Shown here piece by piece: positions 46,190 through 57,886 of a DNA stretch of 64,000 bases. The position numbers and the translations under genes were made by a program. How positions within the stretch are numbered: position 1 is the stretch's first letter; every line of letters starts with the position of its first letter. Below the pieces are notes generated by a model. It was not told where the DNA came from and did not search any database. It saw nothing but the letters and a program-made list of their open reading frames with translations. The stretch is from Eubacterium callanderi (GTDB lineage: Bacteria; Bacillota; Clostridia; Eubacteriales; Eubacteriaceae), in contig NZ_FRBP01000007.1 in NCBI RefSeq assembly GCF_900142645.1, positions 251,971 to 315,970 of the forward strand, given 5' to 3'.

Positions 46190-46999
46190 ATGATGAGTGT
46201 TGAAAGCATGCTAAATGGTGTGGAAGATACCCTGTATATCCCGCTTGTAGGAAGAATATATGCAACAAAAAAGTTCCCTGAATTTTTCTATGATGAAAAG
46301 GCTTTATCCTTAGAGTCACATATACCGACAGACAGCATAGACAAAAACAGCAATGAATATTTTTATATGGCGAGTGTTTGTAGACAAAAGACAATAGATG
46401 AAAAGATAATAAGTTTTCTTAAAGATAATCCTGATGGAAATGTAGTGTTTTTAGGTGCAGGCTTAGAAACTGCTTATCATCGCATAGGAAATAAAACTGC
46501 CAACTTTTATCAAGTAGATTTGCCGAGTGTTATCGAAATTAGAAAAAGAGTGCTTGGAAATGGCAATAACGAAAATCTTATTTCAGGTGATATGTTCAGG
46601 CTTGATTGGATTAAAGAAATAGATACAATACTTCCAACACTGATTTCTGTTTCGGGTGTTTATCAGTATTTTGATGAGTCTAAAATTATAGAGATGATTA
46701 AAAAGATGAAAGCTCAAATTCCTAATGGAGAATTAGTCTTTGATGCTACAAATTCTAAAGGGTTAAAACTTGCCAACAAATATGTGAAGAAAACGGGAAA
46801 TACAAATGCACAAATGTATTTTAGTGTAGATAACCCAAAGGAATTTGCAAAGTATACGAACACCAAGCTTTTAGAAGTAGATGGATTTTTCCAAAAGGCA
46901 TTAAAGGATTGTCATGGATTAAAGTTAAGTACAAAAATATATATGTATTTTGCAGATAGATGGAACAGGACACTGGTTATACATTTAAGATTTAATTGA
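46190..46999 (+). CDS. LCMT-like class I SAM-dependent methyltransferase
   Basis: A 269-residue methyltransferase of the leucine carboxyl methyltransferase (PPM1) type: RQKTIDEKI, then the SAM motif VVFLGAGLETAYHRIG (about 84-99) and YQVDLPSVIEIRKR (motif II, about 107-120), with SGVYQYFDE later. Substrate unknown; bacterial members often methylate small acids or lipids. GTG-AA-ATG-ATG; ATG 46190 or 46193. Accessory gene in the ICE, closed by a terminator. Confidence 0.8.
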   Translation: MMSVESMLNGVEDTLYIPLVGRIYATKKFPEFFYDEKALSLESHIPTDSIDKNSNEYFYMASVCRQKTIDEKIISFLKDNPDGNVVFLGAGLETAYHRIGNKTANFYQVDLPSVIEIRKRVLGNGNNENLISGDMFRLDWIKEIDTILPTLISVSGVYQYFDESKIIEMIKKMKAQIPNGELVFDATNSKGLKLANKYVKKTGNTNAQMYFSVDNPKEFAKYTNTKLLEVDGFFQKALKDCHGLKLSTKIYMYFADRWNRTLVIHLRFN

Positions 47000-47076
47000 T
47001 AGAATTTTCTATATATTTAACAGGAACATATTAAACTTAATTTAAATAGCAGTAAGTTGCAATACACAGAATTTAG

Positions 47077-47108
47077 AGGTGATTAGAGTAAAATCTAACA
47101 CCTTTTTT
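47077..47108 (+). terminator. Terminator before the methylase-helicase gene
   Basis: AGGTGATTAGA/TCTAACACCT stem with one bulged base, then six T. Confidence 0.75.
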
Positions 47109-47133
47109 GTTTGTAAAAAAGAAGGAGGTAAAA

Positions 47134-50100
47134 ATGCGAATAAATGATTTTCATAACATTTTAGAGCTAATAAAACAAGATGTGCTTCATAGTGAAGCAG
47201 AATATCTGAAGCTCCTAAAGGTTGTAGGAAACAATCAAAGGTATGACTTTAGAAGTCAATTAAGTATCTATGATAGAAATCCTGAAGCGACAGCCTGTGC
47301 CAAGTTCGACTACTGGAGGGAACGCTTTAACCGAACAGTTATGCGAGGGCAGAAAGGTATCCCAATTTTAGAGGACTACGGCACATACAAAAAAGTGGAC
47401 TATATCTTTGATATAAGCCAGACAGTTTCAAAAAACAGGGATGTCAACGAGGTCAATCTTTGGAGATTTTATAAAGAAGCCCATCAAGATGTCTTAAAGG
47501 AAATGATAAAAAGCGAGGGCTATGAGGAAAGTGAAAGCACACTTGAAAACATCTTTTCTTTAAGCAGACTCTACGGAGATGAAAAAATAGATACCTTAAT
47601 GAATGAACTTAGAGTAGCGGATGAGGATAGAATATCATTTACCAAGTTTGTAAGGGACTCGGTAAGCTATGCGGTAGCTTCAAGATTTAAGTTAGATTAT
47701 CCGATGGATAACGAACTTTTAAGAGAAAATTTTCAAAGACTTGATAGTATATCTCTTATGAGTCTTGGTGAAACCGTATCGGATATTAGTGGGAATATTA
47801 TTGATGAAACCATTCAGAAAAGTAAAGAGCTTGATAAAGAGGTTTTAAGAGGTAAAGAAGCAGAATATAATAAGATTAGAGAAGAAATTGAGGAGGTAGA
47901 AGAAAATGTACTTCGACGAGATGATCAGAAAAGAAATGAAAACGAGCGAGTTCTCCGAAATGGAGAGTACGGACGAGATAATAGAGAAAATCAGGGAGAA
48001 TACGCTAAACAGCTTGGAGGAACAGGCGGACTTCATGAAAGAATTCCCGAATCCGACTTACGCAGTGATGAGGCTGGATTATCTTTCACAGAGCGAGGAG
48101 CAGAGCCACTTCGAGATGCTTTTGGATCTATACAAGGAGAAGAAGCTGACAGGACACCTGATGGATATTCAGAAACAAGCGATAGAGTTTATGAGAACAG
48201 AGAAGCCGAAGCTGATGGCAGCTTGGAAGATAGAGGGCGAGAACAATCCGCAGTATGGGGCGATGATTTCAGCACTAAAGGAAGTGACCATCAAGGAAGT
48301 AGTGGAAATCTAAAAGAACATACTGAGGAAGAGATAAGAGAAGCTGAAAATGCTTCTTTTTCTTTACCTAAAAATACCTATGGACAGATAAGGCTTACCA
48401 TTCCATTAACTCAGAGGGATATAGATACCGTCCTTATTAACGGAGGAAACCATGATGGTGGTAGACTTCCTATCATTGCTGAGTTTTCCAAAGGAAAGAG
48501 CAATGAAGAATTAGGAGAATACTTCAAAGATACCTTTAAGGGTGGAAACGGACTATATATTGATGAAAGAGAGGTATCTTCCTGGTATTCGGATAAAGGC
48601 ATTCATTTAGCGTATGGGACTTCGGCAAGAGAAGATGATACGCAAATTTTAAGCTGGAATGATGCAGCAAGTAAAATAAACGGGCTTCTTAATAGCGGTG
48701 AGTTTGCCACAAATGTAGAACTTTCTGAAGCATATGATTATGAAAGGGACAGAATTTCAGAGTCATTATGGTATCTATACCATGATTTAAGCGAAGAAGG
48801 AAAAGCACAGGGTTATTTTGATTTTATAGAAAGAGGTGGTGGCTTTCCGGAAGAAACGAAAAGACTATCTGAGGCATTAAAAAATCCTGAATACCTAAAG
48901 GACACAATTAAAGAATACAGTAGGTTCTTAGCAGGCTACAAAGAAAACAGAGGTGTACTAAGATTTCATTATCACAAGGTAGATAGCCTTTATCAGAAAT
49001 TACAAGAACTTGAGCTACCACGAAAGGAATATAGCACCAATTTGACAGAACTTCCTAAAGTAAAGCCATTTATTACAGATGACGAAGTTCTTGCTACCCT
49101 GTCAAGAGGAAGCGGAATAGATAAGGGAAAAGAGCGAATTACAAAATTTTTCAAAGAAAACCATACACTTCAAGAAAAAGCAAATTTCTTAAAAGATGAG
49201 TATGGCATAGGTGGAAGCTCTCATGCTGTTTCAGGTGCAATGGGAAGCGATGAATGGCACGATGCTAAGGGACTTAAATTGCAAAAGAAAGATTGCAGTG
49301 ATGTATTTCTTACTTGGTCAAGCGTGGCAAAGCATATTGATGAGCTGCTTTCTAAAAATCTTTATCTTGAGGAAAAGAAAATAGAAAGTAAGGTAGAGAT
49401 AGAAGAAGCAAAAGAAACACAATATTATTCTAAAGATGATCCTGAAAACTTAATTACCGATGAAATGCTTGAAAGAGTGCCTGAGCTTTATGCACAGGAA
49501 GATGTATCTTTAGCGGATAAAGAGGTTCATGCTGCATATATCATTCCGTTTAGAAGTAATTGGACTTGGTATATGACAGAATACGATAGGGAAAGTGGAG
49601 ATGCCTTTGGACTTGTACTTGGTATTGAACCTGAATGGGGATATTTCAATCTTGAAGAATTGAAAGAACTAAATGCTCAAAGGCTTATTTTAGAAGATTT
49701 CCCAAAAACCTTTAGAGAGCTTAAGGACACAGAACTTATTAAGCAGATGGATGAGCAGGAGCTTCAATCAGTCTTTAACGGAGAACTTAGTTTTGAAGAA
49801 GAAACAAAGCTTGAAGTACCTGAAGAAGTAGAAGAAAGAATAGCTGCAACACCTGTTCAGGGAACACTATTTGATTACCTCAAAGAAAGAGAAGAAGTAG
49901 AGCTTAATGAAAAAGAGGAAAGCCTTGCAGATGAATTTGCAGTTAAAACAGGCGATACCGTATATTTCAACCATGAAGAATACACTGTAAGGGAGATTTC
50001 TAAAAACCAAATCACAAGAAGAAATGATTTATGGATTGATCCGGCAAGAAGTGGAAATCATCAAATCCCTATTGTAGCCTTTACGGATAATGAAGATTTA

Positions 50101-53100
50101 TTAAGACAAGTAAGCCCTGAAAGACCTGCGTTTATCGTTGGAGATGAAGTTAAATATAAGGATAAAAACTATACCATCACACGCTTTGATGATATGGGAA
50201 ATAACCTAAAGACAATAACAGTCAAGGACAATACCGAATATCTTGGTGGTATGATAACAGGCTCCGATGTAATCCCTTATCGTCTTGAAAGCGACCTTGA
50301 TAGGCTATTTGAAAATCTGACCTATACGAAACATGAAAAGACTATTGAGGAAGTAGAAGTAAAGAAAACTGAGGCTCATAACTTTAAAATCACAGAAGAA
50401 ACACTTCCTGAAAAGTTATCTCCAAGTGAGAGATTAAACAATAATTTTGAAGCAATCTCTATGTTAAATAGAATTGAAAGAGGTGAGAGAGATTTAGATA
50501 TTAACGCTCAGGAAGTCCTTTCAAAGTATGTCGGTTGGGGTGGACTTGCTGATGTATTTGACGAAAGTAAAGAGGGACAATGGGAAGTTGCAAGAAGTTT
50601 CTTAAAGGAAAATTTATCACCATCTGAATATGAAGCTGCAAGAGAGTCTACCCTAACAGCTTTTTACACACCGAAAACAGTGATTGACAGCGTATATAAG
50701 ACACTTGCGGGTATGGGATTTAAGAGCGGTAATATCTTAGAGCCAAGTATGGGAGTTGGAAACTTTATCGGTAATCTTCCCGATGAAATGAGTAAGTCAA
50801 AGTTTTATGGTGTGGAGCTTGACTCGGTAAGCGGTCGCATAGGAAAACTCTTATACCCTGAAAGTGAAGTGCAGATTAAAGGGTTTGAAGAAACGAGCTT
50901 TTCCAATAACTTCTTCGATGCTGTGATTGGAAATGTGCCGTTTGGCGAGTATAAGGTAAATGACAGAGAGTATAACAAAAATAACTTCTTGATCCATGAT
51001 TATTTCTTTGCGAAATCCATTGATAAAGTCAGAAATGGCGGTGTTATCGCCTTTATCACATCTTCAGGCACAATGGATAAAAAGGACGAGAGTGTCAGAC
51101 GCTACATTGCAGCAAGGGCGGAGTTTTTAGGAGCCATCAGACTTCCAAACGATACCTTTAAGGGCGTTGCAGGAACAGAAGTAACATCGGACATTATTTT
51201 CCTAAAGAAAAGGGACAGTATCAGAGAAAGAGATGAGGACTGGATACATCTATCTGAAGATGAAAAGGGACTTGTATATAACAAATATTTTGTAGATCAT
51301 CCTGAGCAGGTACTCGGCACAATGCGTGAAGTTTCAGGAAGATTTGGAAACACACTTGCGTGCCTGCCGAAAGAAAATGCCGACTTAAAAGAGCTTCTGA
51401 CAAAAGCAAGTGAAGAAATATCCAAAGGATCAACTTATGAAGAAATAGAGCTTTTAGATGATGAAATCACTTCAATTCCTGCAACGGATGATGTCAAGAA
51501 CTTTTCATATACCGTTATTGATGATGAGGTTTATTACAGAGAAAACTCACTTTTCGTAAAGAAAGAAGTAACGGATAAGAATAAGGAAAAGATTAAGGAC
51601 TATCTTGAACTGAATACTGCCCTTAAAGATGTTATCTACAAGCAGAAAGAGGACTATTCCGATGATGAGGTAAAGAAAGCTCAAGAAAAGCTCAATGAAG
51701 TCTATGACAACTTTTCAAAGAAGCATGGCTTTATAAATAATTTAAGCAATACCAGAGCCTTAAAAGAAGATAGTAACTTTCCGCTTGTATCTTCCATAGA
51801 AATCCTTGATGAAGAAGAAAACTTTAAGGCTAAGGGAGATATTTTTTCAAAAAGAACAATCACAAAGGCAAAGACAATCGACCATGTAGACACTTCCCTT
51901 GAAGCTCTTGTTTTATCGGTATCTGAAAAAGGATATGTGGATTTTGAGTATATGGGAAGCCTTACAGATAAAGACAGACCGACTTTGATAGAAGAACTTA
52001 GAGGAGAAATCTATCTAAACATCAGAGAAGAACAAAACTTTTATAGACCATTATCTTTTAACATTGAAGATGGAGATCTACCTTTTGCTTGTGCAAACGG
52101 CAGTAATTCATATAAGTACGGCTATGTAACAAAGGATGAGTATCTAAGCGGAAATATCAGGGACAAGATTGCCATAGTAGATAGCTATCTATCAAAGCTC
52201 AGACAGACCGAAAGAGAGCTGCCTCATCTTGGATATGAAGAAAACGGAAAAGAAAAAGAACTTATAAGCTATGAAATGAACCGATTGGAATACCAAAAGG
52301 CAGAGCTTACAAAAGTTTTACCAAAGGAGCTTGAAGCAAGTGAAATCAATGTAAGGCTTGGTGCTACTTGGATACCAATAAAAGATATTGAAAAGTTTAT
52401 CTTTGAAACACTGAAAACGCCGGGCTGGGCAAGATGGGATATTAAGGTTAAATTTTCAAATCTTACAAGCGAATGGAATATTGAGGGAAAAAGCAAAGAC
52501 AGAGGAAATGACCTTGCTGAAATGACTTATGGTACATCAAGGGTAAATGCCTATAAGCTGATTGAAGATGCCTTAAACCTGAAAGAAACAAAGGTATTTG
52601 ACCAGATTATAAATCCTGACGGCTCTAAAACTTCTGTCTTAAATAAAAAAGAAACCATGCTTGCAGGACAAAAACAAGAGCTTCTAAAAGAAGAATTTAA
52701 GAACTGGATATTTAATGATCAGGAAAGAAGAAACCGTCTTGTAAAACTGTATAACGAGCGTTTTAACTCCATCCGTAATAGAGAATATGATGGAAGCAAT
52801 CTTTCTTTTGAGGGAATGAATACGGAGATTGATTTAAGACCTCATCAAAGAAATGCCATAGCAAGAAGTCTTTATGGAGGAAATACCTTGCTTGCCCATG
52901 TAGTAGGCAGTGGAAAGACCTTTGAAATGGTGGCTTCTGCAATGGAAAGTAAAAGGCTTGGAATGTGCAGTAAGTCCTTGTTTGTTGTACCAAATCACTT
53001 AACAGGACAAATCGGTCGTGAGTTTATGCAGCTATATCCATCAGCGAATATTATGGTGGCTGATAAAAAAGATTTTGAGCCGAAAAACAGAAAGAGATTT

Positions 53101-55857
53101 ATAGGCAAGATTGCCACAGGGGAATACGATGCGGTTGTTATCGGACATACGCAGTTTGAAAAAATTCCGATGTCAAAAGAATATCAGGAGAAGCACATCC
53201 AAGATCAGATTGATGAAATCGTAAACTATGTAGAAGAATACAAGCATGACAGAAACCAAAACTTTACAGTAAAACAGCTTGAAAAGACAAAGAAAAAACT
53301 GGAAACAAGGCTTGAGAAATTAAATGATGATTTTAAGAAAGACGATGTGATTACCTTTGAGGAATTAGGCGTTGATAAACTCTTTGTGGACGAAGCTCAT
53401 AGTTTTAAGAATTTGTACCTTCATACCAAAATGCGTAATGTAGCGGGAATCGGACAAAGTGAAGCCTTTAAATCCTCCGATATGTTTATGAAATGCCGAT
53501 ACATGGATGAAATGACAGGTGGGAAAGGTGTGGTCTTTGCTACAGGAACACCTGTAAGTAACTCTATGACAGAGCTTTATACCATGCAAAGGTATCTTCA
53601 GTATGAGAGCCTAAAGAAAAAACATTTAGAGCATTTTGATGCTTGGGCTTCCACTTTTGGAGAAACACAAAGCTCTTTTGAACTATCTCCTGAAGGAACA
53701 GGATATAGGGTGAAAACAAGATTTTCAAAGTTCTATAACTTGCCTGAGCTTATGAGTATGTTTAAGGAAGTAGCAGATATTCAGACTGCGGATATGCTTA
53801 ATCTTCCTACACCTGAAGTTAACTATGAGGTTATTAAAACAGAGCCTTCTGAAGAACAAAAGGAAATCCTAAAGAGCCTTTCTGAAAGAGCAGATGATGT
53901 CAGAAATAGGGTTGTAGAACCAGATGTTGATAATATGCTAAAGATTACCAATGACGGTAAGAAACTTGCCTTAGATCAGCGTTTAATCAATCCTTTGCTT
54001 CCTGATAATCCTGAAAGTAAGGTTAATGTATGCGTAAAAAATGTATTTGCTATTTGGGATAAGACAAAAGATAACAGGTCAACACAGCTACTTTTCTCCG
54101 ATATGTCTACACCAAAAGGAGATGGAGAATTTAACATCTATGATGACATTAGAGAAAAACTCGTAGCAATGGGAATACCGAAAGAAGAGATTGCCTTTAT
54201 CCATGAAGCGAATTCAGATAAGCAAAAGGATGAACTCTTTGCAAAGGTAAGAAAAGGCGAAGTTCGTATCTTAATGGGTTCAACGCAGAAAATGGGAGCC
54301 GGAACGAATGTGCAAAACAAGCTGATTGCTTTGCATGACCTTGATGTTCCATGGCGTCCTGCTGACTTAGAGCAAAGAGCAGGGAGAATTGTAAGACAGG
54401 GAAATGAAAATGAGAAGGTAAATATCTATCGTTATGTTACGGAGAATACCTTTGATGCCTACCTTTGGCAGGCGATAGAAAATAAACAGAAATTCATTTC
54501 TCAGATTATGACCAGTAAGACTCCCGTCAGAGTTGCAGAAGATGTGGACGAAAGCTCCCTTAACTATGCAGAGATTAAAGCTCTTGCCACAGGTGATCCA
54601 AAGATTAAAGAGAAGATGGACTTAGACAATGAGGTTACAAAACTAAAAATGCTTGAAGCGAACTATAAGTCTAACCGTTACAGATTAGAGGATAAGGTGG
54701 CGAAAAATTATCCTGAAGAAATCGCAAGAACGGAAAAGCTCATAGAAGCTGTCAAGAAAGACATATCTGATGTAGAGCCTAAAGCGGAAGGCGAGGAAAA
54801 GTTTACTTCCATTACCATTGCAGGAGAAAAAATTACCGATAAGAAATTAGCCGGAGAAAGACTACTTGAAGCTATTTCAAAGGTTAAAATCAATGAAAGC
54901 AAGGTTATAGGAAAGTATAGAAATATGGATTTAGAGGTAAGCTATAACTTCTTTACCAATGAGCATAACTTTAGCCTAAACGGTGCTGCAAAGCATTCAG
55001 GAGAGCTTGGAACAAGTGCGGATGGTAACATTACAAGACTGGATAATGCTCTTGAGAAAATGCCTGAAAAATTAAACAGGCTTGAAGAAAAACTTATCAG
55101 CGCAAAGGAACAACTTGAAAATGCCAAAGAAGAACTCAAAAAGCCTTTTGAAAAAGCAGATGAGCTAAAATCAAAAGTGCTTCGCTTGGCAGAGTTAAAT
55201 AAGCTCCTTGATATGGGAGAAGTGGAAGAAAAGAGAAATGATAATCCGCTTGTAGAAGATGTAAAAAGAGCAATCATTGACTTCTGCAACAGAGAGTACG
55301 AAGAAAATCACAGCTATGATGAATTTAATACCTTGTATCCTGACTTGAAGCATATCGGTATCGCCTATACCAATACACCGGATGAAAGGCATGGTATTCA
55401 ATTTGAGTTAAACCTTGAGGAATATACAGCTACTCAATATGTAAATGATGTGGCGGTAAGCCATTATGATTATGTAAAAGAAAATGGTAGCGTTGAAAAA
55501 GCTCTTGATGTTATGAAGTTTGAAATGGAAAATGGAGAGTTTAATACCTTTGTTTCGGTAGATGAAGAAGAATTAAAGCAGGCTATGGGACTTGATATTG
55601 ACGATGAAGGCAACTTCTATGATCCGCTTTCTAAAGACCTCGATAATGACGGTATTTCTGATAGATATGACAATGACTTTAAGGACAGTGATTATTTTGA
55701 GTCAACCTATGATGTGGAGGATAACCTGCATACCAAAGAGGAAGTTACACAGAAAACAGAGGATAAGCCGTCTATTTTAGATCAGATAAGAGCCTATCAA
55801 AATGAAAGCAAAACAGAAGAAAAACAAACAACAAAAGAACAAGAATATGTACGATAA
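47134..55857 (+). CDS. Giant methylase-helicase (ArdC-like N terminus, N6-adenine methylase, SNF2-type helicase)
   Basis: A 2,907-residue protein starting at ATG 47134 (GAAGGAGG upstream; the TTG at 47107 has no site). About 1-265 is an ArdC-like DNA-binding region. About 265-400 is disordered and overlaps the gene at 47906. A methylase follows with the GNVPFGEY motif near 1266. The helicase has AHVVGSGKT near 1920, VDEAH near 2085 and the [11 protein letters not shown] motif VI near 2414. An Asp-rich [14 protein letters not shown] motif lies near 2834. Such CTn proteins are thought to protect or process transferred DNA; the exact role is unproven. Confidence 0.88.
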   Translation: MRINDFHNILELIKQDVLHSEAEYLKLLKVVGNNQRYDFRSQLSIYDRNPEATACAKFDYWRERFNRTVMRGQKGIPILEDYGTYKKVDYIFDISQTVSKNRDVNEVNLWRFYKEAHQDVLKEMIKSEGYEESESTLENIFSLSRLYGDEKIDTLMNELRVADEDRISFTKFVRDSVSYAVASRFKLDYPMDNELLRENFQRLDSISLMSLGETVSDISGNIIDETIQKSKELDKEVLRGKEAEYNKIREEIEEVEENVLRRDDQKRNENERVLRNGEYGRDNRENQGEYAKQLGGTGGLHERIPESDLRSDEAGLSFTERGAEPLRDAFGSIQGEEADRTPDGYSETSDRVYENREAEADGSLEDRGREQSAVWGDDFSTKGSDHQGSSGNLKEHTEEEIREAENASFSLPKNTYGQIRLTIPLTQRDIDTVLINGGNHDGGRLPIIAEFSKGKSNEELGEYFKDTFKGGNGLYIDEREVSSWYSDKGIHLAYGTSAREDDTQILSWNDAASKINGLLNSGEFATNVELSEAYDYERDRISESLWYLYHDLSEEGKAQGYFDFIERGGGFPEETKRLSEALKNPEYLKDTIKEYSRFLAGYKENRGVLRFHYHKVDSLYQKLQELELPRKEYSTNLTELPKVKPFITDDEVLATLSRGSGIDKGKERITKFFKENHTLQEKANFLKDEYGIGGSSHAVSGAMGSDEWHDAKGLKLQKKDCSDVFLTWSSVAKHIDELLSKNLYLEEKKIESKVEIEEAKETQYYSKDDPENLITDEMLERVPELYAQEDVSLADKEVHAAYIIPFRSNWTWYMTEYDRESGDAFGLVLGIEPEWGYFNLEELKELNAQRLILEDFPKTFRELKDTELIKQMDEQELQSVFNGELSFEEETKLEVPEEVEERIAATPVQGTLFDYLKEREEVELNEKEESLADEFAVKTGDTVYFNHEEYTVREISKNQITRRNDLWIDPARSGNHQIPIVAFTDNEDLLRQVSPERPAFIVGDEVKYKDKNYTITRFDDMGNNLKTITVKDNTEYLGGMITGSDVIPYRLESDLDRLFENLTYTKHEKTIEEVEVKKTEAHNFKITEETLPEKLSPSERLNNNFEAISMLNRIERGERDLDINAQEVLSKYVGWGGLADVFDESKEGQWEVARSFLKENLSPSEYEAARESTLTAFYTPKTVIDSVYKTLAGMGFKSGNILEPSMGVGNFIGNLPDEMSKSKFYGVELDSVSGRIGKLLYPESEVQIKGFEETSFSNNFFDAVIGNVPFGEYKVNDREYNKNNFLIHDYFFAKSIDKVRNGGVIAFITSSGTMDKKDESVRRYIAARAEFLGAIRLPNDTFKGVAGTEVTSDIIFLKKRDSIRERDEDWIHLSEDEKGLVYNKYFVDHPEQVLGTMREVSGRFGNTLACLPKENADLKELLTKASEEISKGSTYEEIELLDDEITSIPATDDVKNFSYTVIDDEVYYRENSLFVKKEVTDKNKEKIKDYLELNTALKDVIYKQKEDYSDDEVKKAQEKLNEVYDNFSKKHGFINNLSNTRALKEDSNFPLVSSIEILDEEENFKAKGDIFSKRTITKAKTIDHVDTSLEALVLSVSEKGYVDFEYMGSLTDKDRPTLIEELRGEIYLNIREEQNFYRPLSFNIEDGDLPFACANGSNSYKYGYVTKDEYLSGNIRDKIAIVDSYLSKLRQTERELPHLGYEENGKEKELISYEMNRLEYQKAELTKVLPKELEASEINVRLGATWIPIKDIEKFIFETLKTPGWARWDIKVKFSNLTSEWNIEGKSKDRGNDLAEMTYGTSRVNAYKLIEDALNLKETKVFDQIINPDGSKTSVLNKKETMLAGQKQELLKEEFKNWIFNDQERRNRLVKLYNERFNSIRNREYDGSNLSFEGMNTEIDLRPHQRNAIARSLYGGNTLLAHVVGSGKTFEMVASAMESKRLGMCSKSLFVVPNHLTGQIGREFMQLYPSANIMVADKKDFEPKNRKRFIGKIATGEYDAVVIGHTQFEKIPMSKEYQEKHIQDQIDEIVNYVEEYKHDRNQNFTVKQLEKTKKKLETRLEKLNDDFKKDDVITFEELGVDKLFVDEAHSFKNLYLHTKMRNVAGIGQSEAFKSSDMFMKCRYMDEMTGGKGVVFATGTPVSNSMTELYTMQRYLQYESLKKKHLEHFDAWASTFGETQSSFELSPEGTGYRVKTRFSKFYNLPELMSMFKEVADIQTADMLNLPTPEVNYEVIKTEPSEEQKEILKSLSERADDVRNRVVEPDVDNMLKITNDGKKLALDQRLINPLLPDNPESKVNVCVKNVFAIWDKTKDNRSTQLLFSDMSTPKGDGEFNIYDDIREKLVAMGIPKEEIAFIHEANSDKQKDELFAKVRKGEVRILMGSTQKMGAGTNVQNKLIALHDLDVPWRPADLEQRAGRIVRQGNENEKVNIYRYVTENTFDAYLWQAIENKQKFISQIMTSKTPVRVAEDVDESSLNYAEIKALATGDPKIKEKMDLDNEVTKLKMLEANYKSNRYRLEDKVAKNYPEEIARTEKLIEAVKKDISDVEPKAEGEEKFTSITIAGEKITDKKLAGERLLEAISKVKINESKVIGKYRNMDLEVSYNFFTNEHNFSLNGAAKHSGELGTSADGNITRLDNALEKMPEKLNRLEEKLISAKEQLENAKEELKKPFEKADELKSKVLRLAELNKLLDMGEVEEKRNDNPLVEDVKRAIIDFCNREYEENHSYDEFNTLYPDLKHIGIAYTNTPDERHGIQFELNLEEYTATQYVNDVAVSHYDYVKENGSVEKALDVMKFEMENGEFNTFVSVDEEELKQAMGLDIDDEGNFYDPLSKDLDNDGISDRYDNDFKDSDYFESTYDVEDNLHTKEEVTQKTEDKPSILDQIRAYQNESKTEEKQTTKEQEYVR
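47906..48313 (+). CDS. Overprinted gene inside the methylase-helicase, weakly TnpV-like
   Basis: A 135-residue reading frame (+1 to the host gene) with AGGAGG at 47891-47896, nine bases before ATG 47906. The product looks like a normal folded protein ([40 protein letters not shown]), while the host frame over the same bases is a Gly/Glu/Arg-rich disordered linker. The [12 protein letters not shown] and [14 protein letters not shown] stretches recall TnpV-like proteins only faintly. Probably a genuine overlapping gene; function unknown. Confidence 0.6.
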   Translation: MYFDEMIRKEMKTSEFSEMESTDEIIEKIRENTLNSLEEQADFMKEFPNPTYAVMRLDYLSQSEEQSHFEMLLDLYKEKKLTGHLMDIQKQAIEFMRTEKPKLMAAWKIEGENNPQYGAMISALKEVTIKEVVEI

Positions 55858-55878
55858 GGGAGGGAAACCTCCCTTTTA
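55856..55878 (+). terminator. Short terminator at the end of the giant gene
   Basis: AAGGGAGG-GAAA-CCTCCCTT perfect stem with TTTT, overlapping the stop codon; may be partial because the SSB-like gene follows at once. Confidence 0.65.
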
Positions 55879-55898
55879 CCATGAAAGGAGATAAAAAC

Positions 55899-56558
55899 AT
55901 GGATTACAAAACAATAAGAAATCAGATAGAAGATATTGTAAGTGATAACCACAAGGACTTTGTTAAGGCGGTTATCAGCATGGAAAAAGGTATCAACGAT
56001 GAAAGTGCTTTAGATAAGCTCTATGAGGCTTATATGGACAATGACAGCCTTAATTTACTGCATGAGGAATTTGATTACATGATTGAGGATTTAAGAGAAC
56101 AGGGACAGGTAAAAGACTTGCCATATGTTCAAGAAGAGAAAGACAATCTTGTAAATATCGTGGGCAATATTGTAGGTATGGTAGATGTAGTTGAAAGGGA
56201 AAATAAGAACGGAGAAGCCTTTAAGGTGGCAAATTTCTCTGTTGTTTCTAAAGATGATGATGGAAATAAGGTGTATCATAATTGCTCCGCATACGGAGAA
56301 AAGAGCGATATTCCAAAGGATTTTAAGCAGGGAGATTTTGTTAAGTTCTTTGGACAAATCAGAACTTCCATTGATGATAACGGTAAGGAGCACAGCAATG
56401 TAAGGATACTTTCTTCAAAGATCTTAAAGGCAAAAGAACAAATGAAAGGACAGGAAGAAAAGAAAGAATCTGTGCTTGGAGCTATCAAAAAGTATCAGGC
56501 TGAAGATAAGGAAAAGCCTAAAGAAAAGAAAGAAGCTTCCAAAGAAGCTGAGAGATAA
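55899..56558 (+). CDS. SSB-like protein with extra N-terminal domain
   Basis: A 219-residue protein. Residues about 1-80 are a helical domain (KDFVKAVISMEKGINDESALDKLYEAYMDNDSLNLLHEEFDYMIEDL). Residues about 85-185 form an OB fold (VNIVGNIVGMVDVVE ... NCSAYGEKSDIPKDFKQGDFVKFFGQIR). The tail is charged. It resembles the SSB-like protein at 24029-24340 in the OB core. ATG 55899 is chosen because AAAGGAG at 55883-55889 is its ribosome site and the upstream ATG 55881 lies in that site. Confidence 0.8.
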   Translation: MDYKTIRNQIEDIVSDNHKDFVKAVISMEKGINDESALDKLYEAYMDNDSLNLLHEEFDYMIEDLREQGQVKDLPYVQEEKDNLVNIVGNIVGMVDVVERENKNGEAFKVANFSVVSKDDDGNKVYHNCSAYGEKSDIPKDFKQGDFVKFFGQIRTSIDDNGKEHSNVRILSSKILKAKEQMKGQEEKKESVLGAIKKYQAEDKEKPKEKKEASKEAER

Positions 56559-56568
56559 ATTTATGGTC

Positions 56569-56603
56569 GGTGTGGTCTTAGGACTGCACCAACTCTTTTT
56601 TTT
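56569..56603 (+). terminator. Terminator after the SSB-like gene
   Basis: GGTGTGGTC-TTAG-GACTGCACC stem with two central wobbles and a long T-run; it separates the ICE backbone operon from the PHP-ATPase cassette. Confidence 0.7.
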
Positions 56604-56634
56604 ATTTGCAAGAGTTCGAATAAAGAGAATATAT

Positions 56635-56664
56635 TTATGAAAAAAGTATATTTTGTGATATAAT
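56635..56664 (+). promoter_or_regulatory. Probable promoter of the PHP-ATPase cassette
   Basis: TATAAT at 56659-56664 with TTATGA 18 bases upstream, 37 bases before ATG 56701. Confidence 0.5.
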
Positions 56665-56700
56665 ATACTAAATATAGTTTTCTTGAAGGGAGGTTGTTGA

Positions 56701-57642
56701 ATGAAAAAATTTGATAATGAAAAATATCAAATATTAGCAAAAGATTTAATGGGGGATATTTTTTATTCGGAGACATCTAATCGAAATAAAATTGCTACCA
56801 TTCGCCAGTATGCAGAAGTGATAGTGAGAAAAATTTTAGACATTGACCCAAGTCAAAAGATGACGATTGGTGCGAATGAAATATCTAAAAAAATTGATAC
56901 TCTTAAAAATAGTAAGTTTTTAAAAGAAGCGTTAGAGAATATTAAACAGGATGGTAATAAATTTACACATACTGAGTATTTAGGAGAGGTTACATCTAAT
57001 GAATTTGATATAATTGTTGATAAGCTTTTGGATATGCTTTCTTTTATGCTTATTAATTATTTTGAAACTTATAAATTTGGATCAAGAAGTGATGTTTTAC
57101 GGTCATTTTCATTGTTACCTCCAATAGTGCGATACAAGGTGTTAATATTTTTATATAACAAATATCCCAATAACATTCATGTTATTGATAGATTGGCATT
57201 AGCTATTGTTAAAGCATTTGATAAAGAAGAAGCAATCAGATGGATTGAAGAAGAAAAAAACAACTTGATTAATTTAGACACAATGTCAGATAAAGTGTTT
57301 GCTGAGATTGCAAAAAATAAAGGGATAGAAATCGCAGAATTTATTAGATTTAGTTCACCTTATAAAAATATGTATGAGTTGTGTATTGATAAAATTATGA
57401 AAATCGGAAATGAAATAGATTCGAAAGGTCATTTATATATTGATTTTGAAAGTGCATTGCCGTATTACAAGCAATATGGAATTATAGATGAGGATAGTGA
57501 AGAAATAAAAGAATTTAATGATATTATGGATTTTTTATATCTTGGAAGAAGAATAAAATTAGACGATTTTATTAAACTAAAAGAGCCATATGTGGTTCTA
57601 AATGCAATTATAGAGGATGATAATATAAATGAGGGTATTTAG
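56701..57642 (+). CDS. Unknown protein with DUF4145/HEPN-like N terminus
   Basis: A 313-residue, AT-rich-coded protein. The first 125 residues (IRQYAEVIVRKILDIDPSQ ... ALENIKQDGNKFTHTEYLGEVTSNEFDIIVDKLLDML) have the helical pattern and G-N-x-x-x-H signature of DUF4145/HEPN-like domains. No clear R-x4-H RNase motif is seen. The rest is helical and unrecognised. Good GGGAGG site before ATG 56701. First gene of a four-gene cassette; the XRE gene overlaps its end by 14 bases. Confidence 0.7.
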   Translation: MKKFDNEKYQILAKDLMGDIFYSETSNRNKIATIRQYAEVIVRKILDIDPSQKMTIGANEISKKIDTLKNSKFLKEALENIKQDGNKFTHTEYLGEVTSNEFDIIVDKLLDMLSFMLINYFETYKFGSRSDVLRSFSLLPPIVRYKVLIFLYNKYPNNIHVIDRLALAIVKAFDKEEAIRWIEEEKNNLINLDTMSDKVFAEIAKNKGIEIAEFIRFSSPYKNMYELCIDKIMKIGNEIDSKGHLYIDFESALPYYKQYGIIDEDSEEIKEFNDIMDFLYLGRRIKLDDFIKLKEPYVVLNAIIEDDNINEGI

Positions 57643-57871
57643 CTATAAAAGACTGTTCAAAAAACTCATTGATTTAGAGATGACAAACAATGAGCTGATG
57701 AAAAAAGCGAAGGTAAGTAAAAGTACATTTTATAAAATGAAGAATGGGCAAAATGTAACTACAGATGTTTTACTTAGGATTTGCAATGCTTTAGATTGTG
57801 ATATTGATAAAATAGTGGAGTGCATTAAGATACAAAGTGAGTTTGATACAGAAAATAATGATGATATTTAG
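57629..57871 (+). CDS. Small XRE-like regulator of the PHP-ATPase cassette
   Basis: An 80-residue Cro/CI-type helix-turn-helix (RLFKKLIDLEMTNNELMKKAKVSKSTFYKMKNGQNVTTDVLLRICNALDCDIDKIVE). It probably controls the cassette. It overlaps the upstream gene and lies 15 bases before the PHP-ATPase gene, so all are one operon. Confidence 0.8.
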   Translation: MRVFSYKRLFKKLIDLEMTNNELMKKAKVSKSTFYKMKNGQNVTTDVLLRICNALDCDIDKIVECIKIQSEFDTENNDDI

Positions 57872-57886
57872 GAAAGGAAAATATAT

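Noticed and set aside
55881..55898. ATG 55881 as start of the second SSB-like gene
   Set aside because: This ATG is part of the ribosome site AAAGGAG that serves ATG 55899.
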